Notes: generated by a model not told the origin, from the letters alone. A DNA stretch of 64,000 nucleotides from JAOSJT01 sp035362335 (GCA_035362335.1 DAOSDL010000008.1:62001-126000); one strand, 5' to 3'; positions 9,683-18,493 are shown, numbered from the stretch's first letter. Program-made: numbers and translations.

Positions 9683-10204
9683 ATGTCCCTCCCCCTCGAT
9701 CTTTTTCGTCACATGCTCTGGGCCGACAGCAGTGTCTGGCACGCCATCGAAAGCAGCGAGGCCGCAGCCCGGGACGCTCGCACGCTCTCGCTGCTGCATC
9801 ATCTCCATCTTGTGCAATTCGCGTTTCTTCGACTGTGGACGCGGGCGGATTTGCCGACACCGAAGTTGGAGGCCTTTGAACGTCCCGAGGACATGATCGC
9901 GTGGGCAAAGACGTACGGTCCCGCCTTGCGCGATTATCTCGACACGGTCGACGATGAGGCGGCGCAAGAACGCCTCGACGTTCCCTGGGCCCGCTATATG
10001 GAGCAGCGCTACGGAACACCCGCGCGTGAAAGCACCTTGCTCGAAAGCATGCTCCAGGTGTGCTTCCATAGCCACTACCACCGCGCTCAGATCAACGCCC
10101 GGCTGCGTGAACTCGGCAGCGAACCGCCGATGGTGGATTACATCGGCTGGGTGTGGCTCGGCAGACCCGTGGAAGCAGTGATACACAATGATGCGCAGGA
10201 CTGA
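9683..10204 (+). CDS. DinB-family (metal-dependent hydrolase fold) protein
   Basis: A 173-residue four-helix-bundle protein of the DinB/YfiT superfamily. Histidines fall where the family's metal triad sits: early helix (FRHMLWADSSVWHAI), middle (LLHHLHLVQF), and C-terminal HSHYHRAQINARLRELG, the most diagnostic segment. The ATG at 9683 has GGAG 8 bases upstream; in-frame starts further up would add unrelated sequence. Members include bacillithiol/mycothiol S-transferases and maleylpyruvate isomerases, but the reaction here cannot be read from sequence. The next gene begins 4 bp after its stop, on the same strand. Confidence 0.88.
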   Translation: MSLPLDLFRHMLWADSSVWHAIESSEAAARDARTLSLLHHLHLVQFAFLRLWTRADLPTPKLEAFERPEDMIAWAKTYGPALRDYLDTVDDEAAQERLDVPWARYMEQRYGTPARESTLLESMLQVCFHSHYHRAQINARLRELGSEPPMVDYIGWVWLGRPVEAVIHNDAQD

Positions 10205-10208
10205 ACCC

Positions 10209-11699
10209 ATGCGCACCGTGTCGATGGTATGTCGTCTGTTCGTGATATTGCTGCAACTGTCGATGCTATCGTATTGTCTCATGGCGCAGACAGCGCCTGC
10301 CGTGCTACTGCACGAACCATGCGAACAGCCCGATTTCGCTGCACGCGGCTGGTACGACAACACCGGACTGCAGCTGACATCGACGGAATCGTTACCGGGC
10401 GGCACATCCGCGCTCGAATTCCGTTTCGCGCAAGGAGCAAGTACACCGACGAGCGGCGGTGCCGCACGCTACCTTTTTCCACCTGCCGCAACCGTGTATC
10501 TCAGTTACTGGGTGAAATACAGCGCGAATTGGGAAGGCTCGAATCGTCCCTACCATCCGCACGAGTTCCACTTTATTTCCACCGTGGATCACAAATGGAT
10601 TGGGCCGGCGGCCACGCATCTCACAACATACATCGAACAAAACGAGGGACGTCCGCTGCTCGCCATTCAGGATGCGTTGAATATCGACGAAACGAACATC
10701 GGTGTGGATCTCACCGGCGTCACCGAGCGGCGTGCCGTCGCGGGCTGCAATGGTTCGGGCGACGCATATCCCGCAGGTGACTGCTACCGCGCGGGCTCCA
10801 CGCATCGCAACGGCAAGGTGTGGGCGGCCGCCGAGATCATGTTCTCGGACGAGGCGGGTGAGCGCCATAAAAACCTGTGGCATTTCGTGGAAGCGCTTTT
10901 CCAGCTCAACAGCATCGTCGACGGAGTCGGCATTCCAGACGGACTGCTCAACATGTGGGTGGATGGAGAGCTTGTGGTCGACGCTCCCGGAGTGCTGCTG
11001 CGCACAGGCCAGCATCCGGATATGGCATTCAATCAATTTCTTGTGGCGCCGTACATTGGCGACGGTTCGCCCGTAGACCAGCGGATGTGGGTGGATGAAA
11101 TTCTGATCGCCACCGGACGCAGGGCCCTGCTCGCGGAGCCCGCACTGGTTTCACCACCGCATCGATCACGCGCAAGCGCAGCAATGGTGGATTTCGTCTG
11201 GAATCCCGTGCCGGGCGCGATGTGGTACACGCTGGAAACCGCGGAGGACTCGCTGTTCGTCGCAGGTGCCCGCGAGGTTTCGCAAATCCCGTCCCCCTCC
11301 ATCACACTGCCCGCACCATCGGAGCAGCAAGCGCTGTGGTGGCGTGTGAGGGCGGAGAATCCGGCAGGTGCCGGTCCATGGAGTGCCGCACAGGTGCTTC
11401 TGCCCGATAACACCAGCGGCATGACGATCGGCACTGCTCCCACCTCGGTGCTGATTGAGGTGCATCCGCATCCCGTCCACCACAGCGCTACAATCACACT
11501 GAGACTGGGATCGCCTCGTACTGTTTCGGTGGAATTGTACGACGTTCTTGGCCGCAAGCGGCTCGATGTATTCCACGGCCACATGCCTTCGGGAAGCATC
11601 GCACTCCCTTTCACAACAAGGCATTGCTCCGCCGGCGTGTACCTTCTGCGTGTTACGAGTAGAGAAGGAACGACGACACATCCTATCGTGCTTCGATAG
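10209..11699 (+). CDS. Secreted jelly-roll/FN3 protein with T9SS sorting domain
   Basis: About 496 residues. Signal peptide (VCRLFVILLQLSMLSYCLMAQ), then a ~290-residue beta-rich domain (LEFRFAQG, VYLSYWVKYSANWEG, HPHEFHFIST, LLNMWVDGELVVDAP, RMWVDEILIATG) that looks like a concanavalin/polysaccharide-lyase-type jelly roll but matches no family I can name. A fibronectin III-like module follows (VDFVWNPVPGAMWYTLETAEDS...WWRVRAENPAGAGPWS), then a T9SS type A sorting domain (VELYDVLGRKRLD...AGVYLLRVTS). ATG 10209 is preceded by CAGGA; an alternative ATG at 10188 would overlap the DinB gene. Cysteine pairs in the central domain (VAGCNGSGDAYPAGDCYR) may form a disulfide. Enzymatic activity is uncertain. 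Confidence 0.85.
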   Translation: MRTVSMVCRLFVILLQLSMLSYCLMAQTAPAVLLHEPCEQPDFAARGWYDNTGLQLTSTESLPGGTSALEFRFAQGASTPTSGGAARYLFPPAATVYLSYWVKYSANWEGSNRPYHPHEFHFISTVDHKWIGPAATHLTTYIEQNEGRPLLAIQDALNIDETNIGVDLTGVTERRAVAGCNGSGDAYPAGDCYRAGSTHRNGKVWAAAEIMFSDEAGERHKNLWHFVEALFQLNSIVDGVGIPDGLLNMWVDGELVVDAPGVLLRTGQHPDMAFNQFLVAPYIGDGSPVDQRMWVDEILIATGRRALLAEPALVSPPHRSRASAAMVDFVWNPVPGAMWYTLETAEDSLFVAGAREVSQIPSPSITLPAPSEQQALWWRVRAENPAGAGPWSAAQVLLPDNTSGMTIGTAPTSVLIEVHPHPVHHSATITLRLGSPRTVSVELYDVLGRKRLDVFHGHMPSGSIALPFTTRHCSAGVYLLRVTSREGTTTHPIVLR

Positions 11700-11758
11700 C
11701 TCTTGCAATTCCGCACTCCCCGGAGCATTTTTATTTTTTCCAAACAGCCTGAAGCCTT

Positions 11759-12274
11759 ATGCAGCAGTCACGGAAGTTTCTTCACCTTCATCGGGCCTCG
11801 CTCCTTGGCCTTGTATTCATTGCGGCTCTACTCGCATCGTGTTCCGAGGATGATCCCGGACCAGTGCCGCCAGTCACCCCACCCGAGACCGAAATCGAGG
11901 CGCGGGTGCTATCGCTGATCAACCAACACCGTGCCGGCAAAGGTCTACCCGCACTGGTCAGCAATGAAGTCGTGGTGAAGGAAGCGCGCGCACACAGCGG
12001 CAACATGGCGAACAATGTGGTGGGTTTCGGTCATGACGGCTTTCAACAGCGCGTGCAGAATATTGGCGAGAGCATCACCGTGGCGGGCGCCGGAGAAAAT
12101 GTGGCTTTCAATTTCGGCTTTACCGATCCCGCCTCGCAGGCAGTGACCGGCTGGCTCAACAGCAGCGGGCATCGGCAGAATATTGAAGGGAATTACGATC
12201 TCACCGGCATCGGTGTTGTGAAGAACAGCAGCGGTACCTTGTACTTCACGCAGATTTTCGTGAAATCCCGCTGA
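11759..12274 (+). CDS. CAP/SCP-domain lipoprotein
   Basis: A 171-residue protein with a lipoprotein signal: hydrophobic LLGLVFIAAL followed by the lipobox LASC, then an acidic and proline-rich linker (SEDDPGPVPPVTPPETE). The remainder is a bacterial CAP (SCP/PR-1-like) domain: LINQHRAGKGLPAL, ARAHSGNMA, GFGHDGFQQR, GENVAFNF, VTGWLNSSGHRQNIEG. The His/Glu cavity residues (GHDGF, GENVA, SSGHRQN) are all present. It is presumably anchored to the outer or inner membrane facing the periplasm. CAP proteins bind lipids or act in envelope processes; the role here is unknown. A GC-rich hairpin with a short T run follows it. Confidence 0.92.
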   Translation: MQQSRKFLHLHRASLLGLVFIAALLASCSEDDPGPVPPVTPPETEIEARVLSLINQHRAGKGLPALVSNEVVVKEARAHSGNMANNVVGFGHDGFQQRVQNIGESITVAGAGENVAFNFGFTDPASQAVTGWLNSSGHRQNIEGNYDLTGIGVVKNSSGTLYFTQIFVKSR

Positions 12275-12299
12275 AATCGCGGCAACGCGGAAACAGGAA

Positions 12300-12326
12300 G
12301 GGCGCGGGATTCAACCCGCGCCCTTT
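12300..12326 (+). terminator. Putative rho-independent terminator after the CAP lipoprotein gene
   Basis: A 9-bp perfect GC stem (12300-12308 with 12315-12323) and a 6-base loop (ATTCAA) are followed by TTT. It lies between the CAP gene and the convergent sucD. The T run is short, so termination strength is uncertain. Confidence 0.6.
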
Positions 12327-12357
12327 GTGCATACGCTCGAAACCGCGATGGCGGCTG

Positions 12358-13263
12358 CTACTTTCCGTTGGGCCGTTTCTGTCCCATTTCTTCGAGGCCC
12401 AATGCCTTGGCCACGGTCACACCGATCACGGCGGGATTTTCCACCACGTGGATACCGGCCTGCTTCATGGCTTTCATTTTTTCCGCCGCAGTGCCTTTAC
12501 CGCCCGCAATGATAGCACCGGCATGGCCCATGCGACGTCCGGGAGGCGCGGTGCGGCCAGCGATAAAGCCCACAACCGGCTTGGTCATGTTCTTCTTCAC
12601 CCATGCGGCGGCTTCCTCCTCGGCGGTTCCGCCGATTTCGCCGATCATCACCACGGCATCCGTCTCGGGATCCTCGTTGAAGAGCATGAGCGCATCGACG
12701 AATTGCGTACCGATGATGGGGTCGCCGCCGATACCAATGCAAGTGCTTTGTCCGATACCCAGCTCGGAAAGCTGATTCACCGCTTCGTAGGTCAGGGTTC
12801 CGCTGCGGGAAACCACACCCACATGTCCCTTCTTGTGAATAAAGCCCGGCATGATACCCACCTTGGCTTTGCCCGGCGAGATGATGCCCGGGCAATTCGG
12901 CCCGATGAGCCGCACACCCTTCTGTTTCACGAACTCGAACGCCCGCGCCATATCGCGCGTGGGAATACCTTCGGTGATGCAGACGATGAGGGCGATACCC
13001 GCGTCGGCGGCTTCCATGATCGCATCGGCCGCTGCCACAGGGGGCACGAAGATCACGGAGACATTGGCTTTGACCTTCGCCACCGCATCCTTCACCGTGT
13101 TGAACACCGGCAGCCCGAGATGCTCGCTACCGCCCTTGCCCGGTGTCACACCACCCACCACCTTCGTTCCGTATTCAATCATCTGCTGCGCGTGAAACGT
13201 GCCTTCCGATCCTGTGAATCCCTGGACGATCACACGACTCTTTTTGTCGATGAGTACACTCAT
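12358..13263 (-). CDS. sucD: Succinate--CoA ligase (ADP/GDP-forming), alpha subunit
   Basis: A 301-residue SucD. It interconverts succinyl-CoA and succinate with nucleotide phosphorylation in the TCA cycle, as a complex with SucC. Evidence: N-terminal CoA-binding Rossmann part (SRVIVQGFTGSEGTFHAQQM), GPNCPGIISP, and the active-site histidine loop GHAGAIIAGGKGTAAEKM, whose His is transiently phosphorylated. Length is close to the usual 290-300. ATG 13263 was chosen for the conserved MSVLIDKKSRV start and the upstream GGAGAAGAG; an ATG 21 bp further up is less likely. No sucC is adjacent, so the beta subunit must be encoded elsewhere. Confidence 0.97.
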   Translation of the reverse strand: MSVLIDKKSRVIVQGFTGSEGTFHAQQMIEYGTKVVGGVTPGKGGSEHLGLPVFNTVKDAVAKVKANVSVIFVPPVAAADAIMEAADAGIALIVCITEGIPTRDMARAFEFVKQKGVRLIGPNCPGIISPGKAKVGIMPGFIHKKGHVGVVSRSGTLTYEAVNQLSELGIGQSTCIGIGGDPIIGTQFVDALMLFNEDPETDAVVMIGEIGGTAEEEAAAWVKKNMTKPVVGFIAGRTAPPGRRMGHAGAIIAGGKGTAAEKMKAMKQAGIHVVENPAVIGVTVAKALGLEEMGQKRPNGK

Positions 13264-13399
13264 GCTCTTCTCCGCAGGTACCAATTTTTCGTGAAAACAG
13301 CTAGATTTACAAAGCTATGGATTTCGCGCGCGTGAAACAACTGCGCGCGTTGCGCGAAACATTCCGCCCGCTTCACTGCGCACCTTCGAGGAGCACAAC

Positions 13400-13807
13400 A
13401 TGGACAACACACGCAAAGAATTTCTCGAAGCCCTCGGCTATTCTCCCAAAGCCATCGATATTCTCGACCGCGAATTGCACATCGGCGACATGCCCACACC
13501 CACCGCGCACGTGCGGCACCAGGCCCAATGCGGCGATGTGCTGATGCTGTCGCTGCGTATAGAACATGACATCATCGTCGACGCGGTGTTCCAGTACGCC
13601 GGCTGCGCGGGACTGCAAGCGTCCGCTTCGGGCATGACCGAAATGATACTCGGCATGCACGTGGACGAGGCCGAACGTCTCGATGTGCCCGATATTATCG
13701 GCTTTCTTGAAGGTATTCCCGAGAACAAGTACGAATGTGCCGAGGCCTCGCGGAACACGTTGCGGAAGGCCATCGCGGATTACCGCGCCCAGCGGCCCGC
13801 CGCGTAA
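13400..13807 (+). CDS. IscU/NifU-N type iron-sulfur cluster scaffold protein
   Basis: A 135-residue scaffold protein. It carries the three conserved cysteines of IscU/SufU/NifU N-terminal domains in the usual contexts: QCGDVLML, YAGCAGLQAS and KYECAEAS. The Asp after the first Cys (CGD) is present, as is the C-terminal helix (RKAIADYR). Such proteins assemble Fe-S clusters and hand them to apoproteins. The second motif reads GCAG rather than the GCGSA of classical IscU, so it belongs to a divergent branch, and no IscS or HscBA genes adjoin it. GAGGAG precedes the start at a good distance. Confidence 0.88.
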   Translation: MDNTRKEFLEALGYSPKAIDILDRELHIGDMPTPTAHVRHQAQCGDVLMLSLRIEHDIIVDAVFQYAGCAGLQASASGMTEMILGMHVDEAERLDVPDIIGFLEGIPENKYECAEASRNTLRKAIADYRAQRPAA

Positions 13808-13888
13808 ATCACCGCGCGTCCACAGCGCTACGATGGGCACGGCGCCTTGCCATTTAGCCGTGGTGCTTCATCCGACCGGGAGGCGGGA

Positions 13889-14491
13889 TTACAATGTCAC
13901 CGTCACGGTAATGGCCAATGCGGCTCCCAGCAGCATTTGCGCCATGAGTGTGTCGCCCGCTATCGGTTTCTTGTTGTTCATGCCCTGCGCAATGCCGACG
14001 GGAGTCCACCACGCCCAGGTGCAGCGATTGCCCATGATGTTGGTTTCGAAGGATCCGCGCGGTTCCCATCCGTTTTTCAAATCCAGCGTGTCCGCGTACA
14101 CGTAGTACAGCGCATCCATACTCCACGTCCACCAGGCGATATTGAATGCCACCGCGGTGGGGAGCCCGGCGTACTCGTACAGAATCCAGCTTATCCCCGC
14201 CTGCACCATGGTTTGCAGCACTCGATATGCCGGCATCGAGGCCCCCGTGGCACGGACATGGTTGAATGCCACAAAATCGAAGAGGGAGAAGGTGATGGAC
14301 GCTCCCGCGAGCCACAGCAGTTTCTCGCCGGTGGACGGCTGCACGCTGGAGGGAGCTTCGCCCCGCAGCGAGTCGGATTGCCAGACATTGGAAAGATGGA
14401 TGGGCGTGTCGCGATACTGAGCTGTCGTGACCGACAGCGGCGTGAGCAGCAGTACGAACACGATAGGCAAGGTGAGGGAAGCGGGCATCAT
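13889..14491 (-). CDS. Conserved membrane protein of unknown function
   Basis: About 200 residues. An N-terminal signal-anchor or signal peptide (TLPIVFVLLLTPLSVTTAQ) is followed by at least three further hydrophobic segments (LLWLAGASITFSLFDFVAF, ISWILYEYAGLPTAVAF, LLGAALAITVTVTL). Tryptophan- and tyrosine-rich stretches (NIAWWTWSMDALYYVY; CTWAWWTPVG) suggest an integral membrane protein, either inner-membrane helical or a small barrel-associated protein. The start is uncertain: ATG-ATG at 14491/14488 fits the signal peptide, while an ATG at 14554 would add a 21-residue polar extension. No family recognised. It lies 63 bp upstream of miaE in the opposite gene order and converges with the Fe-S scaffold gene. 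Confidence 0.6.
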   Translation of the reverse strand: MMPASLTLPIVFVLLLTPLSVTTAQYRDTPIHLSNVWQSDSLRGEAPSSVQPSTGEKLLWLAGASITFSLFDFVAFNHVRATGASMPAYRVLQTMVQAGISWILYEYAGLPTAVAFNIAWWTWSMDALYYVYADTLDLKNGWEPRGSFETNIMGNRCTWAWWTPVGIAQGMNNKKPIAGDTLMAQMLLGAALAITVTVTL

Positions 14492-14554
14492 GGTACCATT
14501 CCCGAACGCGAGTGGTGATGGATAGTTATGTCCGAAATACGCCGGAGCGGTCAC

Positions 14555-15133
14555 TCATCCGTGCATGCGCGGCTCGTTGGGCAGCGCACGCACTATCTCG
14601 GCTTCGAGCAGCGACAATTCCTCGAGGCGCGCTTCGGCTTCGCGCGCGGACGAGCATTCACGAGCGAAGTGCATGAACATCGCATAATGCCGGGCCTCGG
14701 ACGGCATGAGTTCCTCGAACAGCCGGCGTTCCTCGCAAGCGGGCAACGCGTCGATCAGCAGTTGAAAGCGCTCACAGGAGCGGGCTTCGATCAGAGCTGC
14801 GCAGATCAAGGCATCGAGCTGATAGGCTGGCTCGCCGCGTCGCACATATGCGAGCAATTGGTTGACGTAGGGGTCGGCAGTATCGCGTATCATCGCAGCG
14901 TTGCGGGCACGCAACACATGATGCACGCGATCGAGATGATCGAGTTCTTCCCGCGCGTGTGCGGTCATCGCATCCACCAATGCCGGAAGCATGGGATAGC
15001 GGTTGATAAAGGCGATGGCGGCCGCGGCCGCCTTTTTCTCGCAATGCGCATGATCACTGAGCAGCACATCGAGTTGCTCCACCGCCACGCGTGCCCACGC
15101 CGCATTTGTCGCGCTCTTCAGATTGAGCATCAT
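14555..15133 (-). CDS. miaE: tRNA-(ms2io6A)-hydroxylase MiaE
   Basis: A 192-residue MiaE-type diiron monooxygenase that hydroxylates the isopentenyl side chain of ms2i6A37 in tRNA. Ferritin-like helices carry carboxylate/histidine pairs in EELDHLDRVHH, ALIEARSCERF and MPSEARHYAMFMHFA, plus the N-terminal DHAHCEKKAAA. Its ATG overlaps the preceding gene's stop as ATGA, implying translational coupling; a longer in-frame extension upstream would simply run over that gene. No miaA or miaB is visible in the window. Cytoplasmic. The coupling to an exported protein gene is odd and recorded as a finding. Confidence 0.92.
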   Translation of the reverse strand: MMLNLKSATNAAWARVAVEQLDVLLSDHAHCEKKAAAAAIAFINRYPMLPALVDAMTAHAREELDHLDRVHHVLRARNAAMIRDTADPYVNQLLAYVRRGEPAYQLDALICAALIEARSCERFQLLIDALPACEERRLFEELMPSEARHYAMFMHFARECSSAREAEARLEELSLLEAEIVRALPNEPRMHG

Positions 15134-16389
15134 GTTTTCTGCTGCTTCTTCTTCGCCGCAGGGAAGAGAATGTTGTTCAGAATGAGACGATAGCCGGGAC
15201 TGGTTTTGTGCAAGGACAAATCCGTCGGCGGATCTCCCACACGATGCTGATAATCCTCCGGGTCGTGCCCACCGTACCAGGTGAATGTCCCCCGCCCGAA
15301 ATTGCCGTGCAGGTACTTCACCTCTTCGGTGCCTTCTTTTTGACCGAGGATCACCACGTGCTTTTTGATCAAATCCTTTTTGAATGCCGTGGTCTGTCCG
15401 AGAAAACCCGCGATGACATTGACATGATTTTGCGTCAGCATTGATGGCACCGGATCGTATTTCGCGGAAAAATCGAACAACGTGAAATAATCCGCGTCGG
15501 GACGACCACCAAGCGCCGGCGTCATGTCGATATCGCTGTACTCGTACTCGTAGGGATTCATCACCAGCTTGAAATCGGTGAACGCGAAGGTTGCGGAGTA
15601 ATCGAGTCGTTGCTGGCAATCGGGATCGGGCGGATCGCCGTCGAACATGCGGTCGCAAATATCGGTGTGCTCCGCAGCCAACGCGATGTCGTACGTGTCG
15701 GTGGCCGAGCACATGGCGAACATGAAACCGCCCCCGCCCACATATTCGCGAATCGCGCGCGCCACAGCTTTCTTCATCTCGCTGACCTTGGAATAGCCGA
15801 GGCGTTTGGCGGTGGATTCGTTGATGGCCACCTGCTGAATGTACCACGGGAAGGTGCCGAACTGCGCATAGAACTTTCCGTACTGTCCGGTAAAATCCTC
15901 GTGATGCAGATGCAGCCAATCGTACTCCGCAAGTTTGCCGCGCAGCACTTCCTCGTCCCATACCTTATCATAGGGGACTTCCGCGTATTCCATCGCCAAG
16001 GTCACCGCATCGTCCCAGGGTTGGAAATTGGGTGGAACATACACCGCGATCTTCGGTGCTTTTTCCAGACGCACCACTTCACTGTTGCTGTCCTGGCCCT
16101 CGACTTCCGCAATGATGCCCGTAGCGGTGCTGCCATCGAGTGTGCTGAAGGCCACGCCTCGAACGCGACATTCCTGTTCGATAAAGGGATAATGCGGCAT
16201 GAGAAAGGAACCGCCGCGGTAATTCAGCAACCAATCCACCTCAACACTGCGCGTCAGCACCCAGTACACGATGCCATAGGCCTTGAGATGATCGCTTTGT
16301 TGCAAATCCATCGGAATGAGAATATTCTGCTGCGCACGCACCGGCGCGACCAACAACAGAAGCAGGAATAGTGGGAGCATGCGCTTCAT
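15130..16389 (-). CDS. Conserved exported protein (sometimes labelled asparagine synthetase B-like)
   Basis: A 419-residue protein with a clear signal peptide (MLPLFLLLLLVAPVRAQQ). The mature part has highly conserved-looking blocks: LIPMDLQQSDHLKAYG, WLLNYRGGSFLMPHY, YDWLHLHHEDFTGQYG, FMFAMCSATDTYDIALAAEH, VILGQKEGTEEVKYLHGNFG, WYGGHDPEDYQHRVG. From memory, similar proteins across Bacteroidota/Chlorobiota are often database-labelled asparagine synthetase B, but I see no ATP-pyrophosphatase (SGGxDS) or N-terminal Cys amidotransferase signature, and a secreted location argues against that role. The GGGGFMFAMCSATD segment hints at a glutamine-amidotransferase-like fold with a nucleophile-elbow cysteine. 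Start overlaps the upstream TPR gene's stop (TGATG). Confidence 0.75.
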   Translation of the reverse strand: MKRMLPLFLLLLLVAPVRAQQNILIPMDLQQSDHLKAYGIVYWVLTRSVEVDWLLNYRGGSFLMPHYPFIEQECRVRGVAFSTLDGSTATGIIAEVEGQDSNSEVVRLEKAPKIAVYVPPNFQPWDDAVTLAMEYAEVPYDKVWDEEVLRGKLAEYDWLHLHHEDFTGQYGKFYAQFGTFPWYIQQVAINESTAKRLGYSKVSEMKKAVARAIREYVGGGGFMFAMCSATDTYDIALAAEHTDICDRMFDGDPPDPDCQQRLDYSATFAFTDFKLVMNPYEYEYSDIDMTPALGGRPDADYFTLFDFSAKYDPVPSMLTQNHVNVIAGFLGQTTAFKKDLIKKHVVILGQKEGTEEVKYLHGNFGRGTFTWYGGHDPEDYQHRVGDPPTDLSLHKTSPGYRLILNNILFPAAKKKQQKT

Positions 16390-18245
16390 CAGGAATTTCC
16401 CTTGCGTAAACGTACGATACTATCCCGCGCCTGCGGCACGTAAGGCGAATTGGGATACTCATCCAACAAGCGCTGGTACAAGACCATCGCGCCTGCGGCA
16501 TCATTCAACTGTACTTCAGTGAGCACTGCGTGCAGAAAGAGTCCGCGGTCTCGCAGGAAGCTCTCGCCGCGCTGCGCAAGAAATTCCGCATACACAGCAG
16601 ACGCCGCCGCGTGGCGTCCCATCCGTTCCAACACCGCGGCACGACTGAGATAGCAGAGGTCCACCACCTCGCTCGAGGCGTATTCGCCGATAATCTGCTG
16701 GAGGAGTGCGTCGGCCTCGGAGAGTTTGCGTTGCCTTTCGAGAAACAATGCTTGCGCGTAGCGTTGCAACGGCACTTCACCGGGCGAGCGATACTGGTGA
16801 ATCATCGCCGAGAGTTCCAGCGCATCGTTGGCGATGTCTGTGCCGACGTCCTCGGTCAGTGGCTGCAGTTCGCTGAGAGCTGTGTCGAAGCGTCCCTGGA
16901 AGAAATGCACTTCAGCAATGCGGAAGCGCACGCCATTGCGCCCCTTTTCGTCGAGCTGCGGCGAAAGAAGTACGGCATCGTATTGCGTGATGGCGGCTTC
17001 CAGATCACCACGCGCAACATGAATGTCGCCAATCAGGATGTCGGCATCCGCTTTGCCGAACACCGCCGCGCGATTGCCGGCTATACCTTGCAGCGCGCGC
17101 AGCGCACCATCCGTATCGCCGAACCAGTGATAGGTGATATACCCGATGCGATACTGACTCTCGCTCGCCATCGGATGCGAGGTATGCTTTCTTACAATAT
17201 CCTCGTACAGTGAGATCACACCGCGATAGGCCGGCATGGCTTCCGAACCACTGGACGTGCTGCCCTGCGCATTCAATTCGGCGGGAACACCCTGCTGCTC
17301 CTGCAGCGCTTCCATGCAGCGCGCGTAATGATATTCGGCTTGTGGAAGAAACTGCGCCTTTTCGTATTTCTCGATAATCCAGCGATACGCATCGGCGGCG
17401 ACACGGAAGGCGCCATCGTCGAATGCTCGACCGGCGAAGCGCAGTACCTCCATGCCGCCTGCGTTTTTCAAACGATCCACTTCGCGCACCACGGCGAAGG
17501 CCTCGCCGTATTGCTTGCGTTCCTGATACAGCCAGGACAGGAGGTACTGAAGCGACACATCATCCGAATGGCGTTTCACCGCGGCTTGCGTACGCCGCAA
17601 TGCGCTTTCGATGCCGTCAATCACTTCGGAAAACATGGCGATCTGCTGCTGAATCTGATACAGCGACTGCGGCACGGCGCGCAGGTACTCGAGGTATTCG
17701 TCCATCGCGCCATCGAAATCCATGTTCATCGCGCAGGCGCGTGCGATCTCGAATGTGAACATCTGCGGAGCGCGCAATTCCTCACGCCCTTCGCGCAGAT
17801 ACTCCACAGCCAACGGATAAAGACGCGCATTGAGACAGTGATCCGCGATCAGGCCATAGGTCTGCCCGTTCTTCGGATTCAACGCGATCGCCTTCTTCCA
17901 ATCGGCGCGGGCGCTGTCCACCTTTTCCATCAGTACATACACACCGCCGCGATGTACCAGCAGTTGTTCGTCGGCGGGGAATCGGCGGATTCGCTCGCCA
18001 AGCAGCGCCACCGCTTCGGTGTACTGCTTCAGCGCGAGGAGACAGCGACGCACGCCTTCGAAATAGGCGCTGTTGTCCGGTTTGGCGGCGAAGAGATCGC
18101 GGTAATACCGCAGAGCTTCGTCATGCTTGCCAGCCTGTTCGTACACTTGCGCAAGCCGCAGCGTATTGCGTTCATCCGCCACCTGGGCGTGCGTGAGCGC
18201 GGTAAACACCACGGCGAGCAGCATCACTCGAAACACATGTATCAT
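16389..18245 (-). CDS. Exported TPR-repeat protein
   Basis: About 618 residues. The chosen start gives a signal peptide (MIHVFRVMLLAVVFTALTHAQ). The rest is almost entirely tetratricopeptide-like helical pairs: NTLRLAQVYEQAGKHDEALRYYRDL, AVALLGERIRRFPADEQLLV, SQYRIGYITYHWFGDTDGAL, ADILIGDIHVARGDLEAAI, FRIAEVHFFQGRFDTAL, VLYQRLLDEYPNSPYVPQARDSI. The C-terminal half resembles YfiO/BamD- or CpoB-type periplasmic TPR arrays. It probably acts in the periplasm as a protein-protein scaffold. It heads a coupled operon with the next exported protein and miaE. An upstream in-frame ATG at 18371 lacks a signal peptide and is less likely. Confidence 0.85.
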   Translation of the reverse strand: MIHVFRVMLLAVVFTALTHAQVADERNTLRLAQVYEQAGKHDEALRYYRDLFAAKPDNSAYFEGVRRCLLALKQYTEAVALLGERIRRFPADEQLLVHRGGVYVLMEKVDSARADWKKAIALNPKNGQTYGLIADHCLNARLYPLAVEYLREGREELRAPQMFTFEIARACAMNMDFDGAMDEYLEYLRAVPQSLYQIQQQIAMFSEVIDGIESALRRTQAAVKRHSDDVSLQYLLSWLYQERKQYGEAFAVVREVDRLKNAGGMEVLRFAGRAFDDGAFRVAADAYRWIIEKYEKAQFLPQAEYHYARCMEALQEQQGVPAELNAQGSTSSGSEAMPAYRGVISLYEDIVRKHTSHPMASESQYRIGYITYHWFGDTDGALRALQGIAGNRAAVFGKADADILIGDIHVARGDLEAAITQYDAVLLSPQLDEKGRNGVRFRIAEVHFFQGRFDTALSELQPLTEDVGTDIANDALELSAMIHQYRSPGEVPLQRYAQALFLERQRKLSEADALLQQIIGEYASSEVVDLCYLSRAAVLERMGRHAAASAVYAEFLAQRGESFLRDRGLFLHAVLTEVQLNDAAGAMVLYQRLLDEYPNSPYVPQARDSIVRLRKGNS

Positions 18246-18493
18246 CGGCCTACCATATGCGTGCGTTGGGACCATTATGTAAATATGGCGGATTCGGCAT
18301 GAACCCGCAATGAGTACCAAGGATTTCACCCACGTTCGACATTGCGCCGGGGCGAACATCCATGGAAGCATCCAACGGGTATTGCTGGAGCGGAATTCTC
18401 CCGAATCCCCTGGTGTTGTACTCTTCTCCCGACGGGTCGCATCGAATGAGGTTGCGGAATCAGCCGCGCGGGTGTAACTTGATAAGTTTGAAC

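Noticed and set aside
18362..18493. N-terminal extension of dxr from an upstream ATG
   Set aside because: The added 44 residues are not like any DXR; the NADPH-binding fold begins right after the ATG at 18494.
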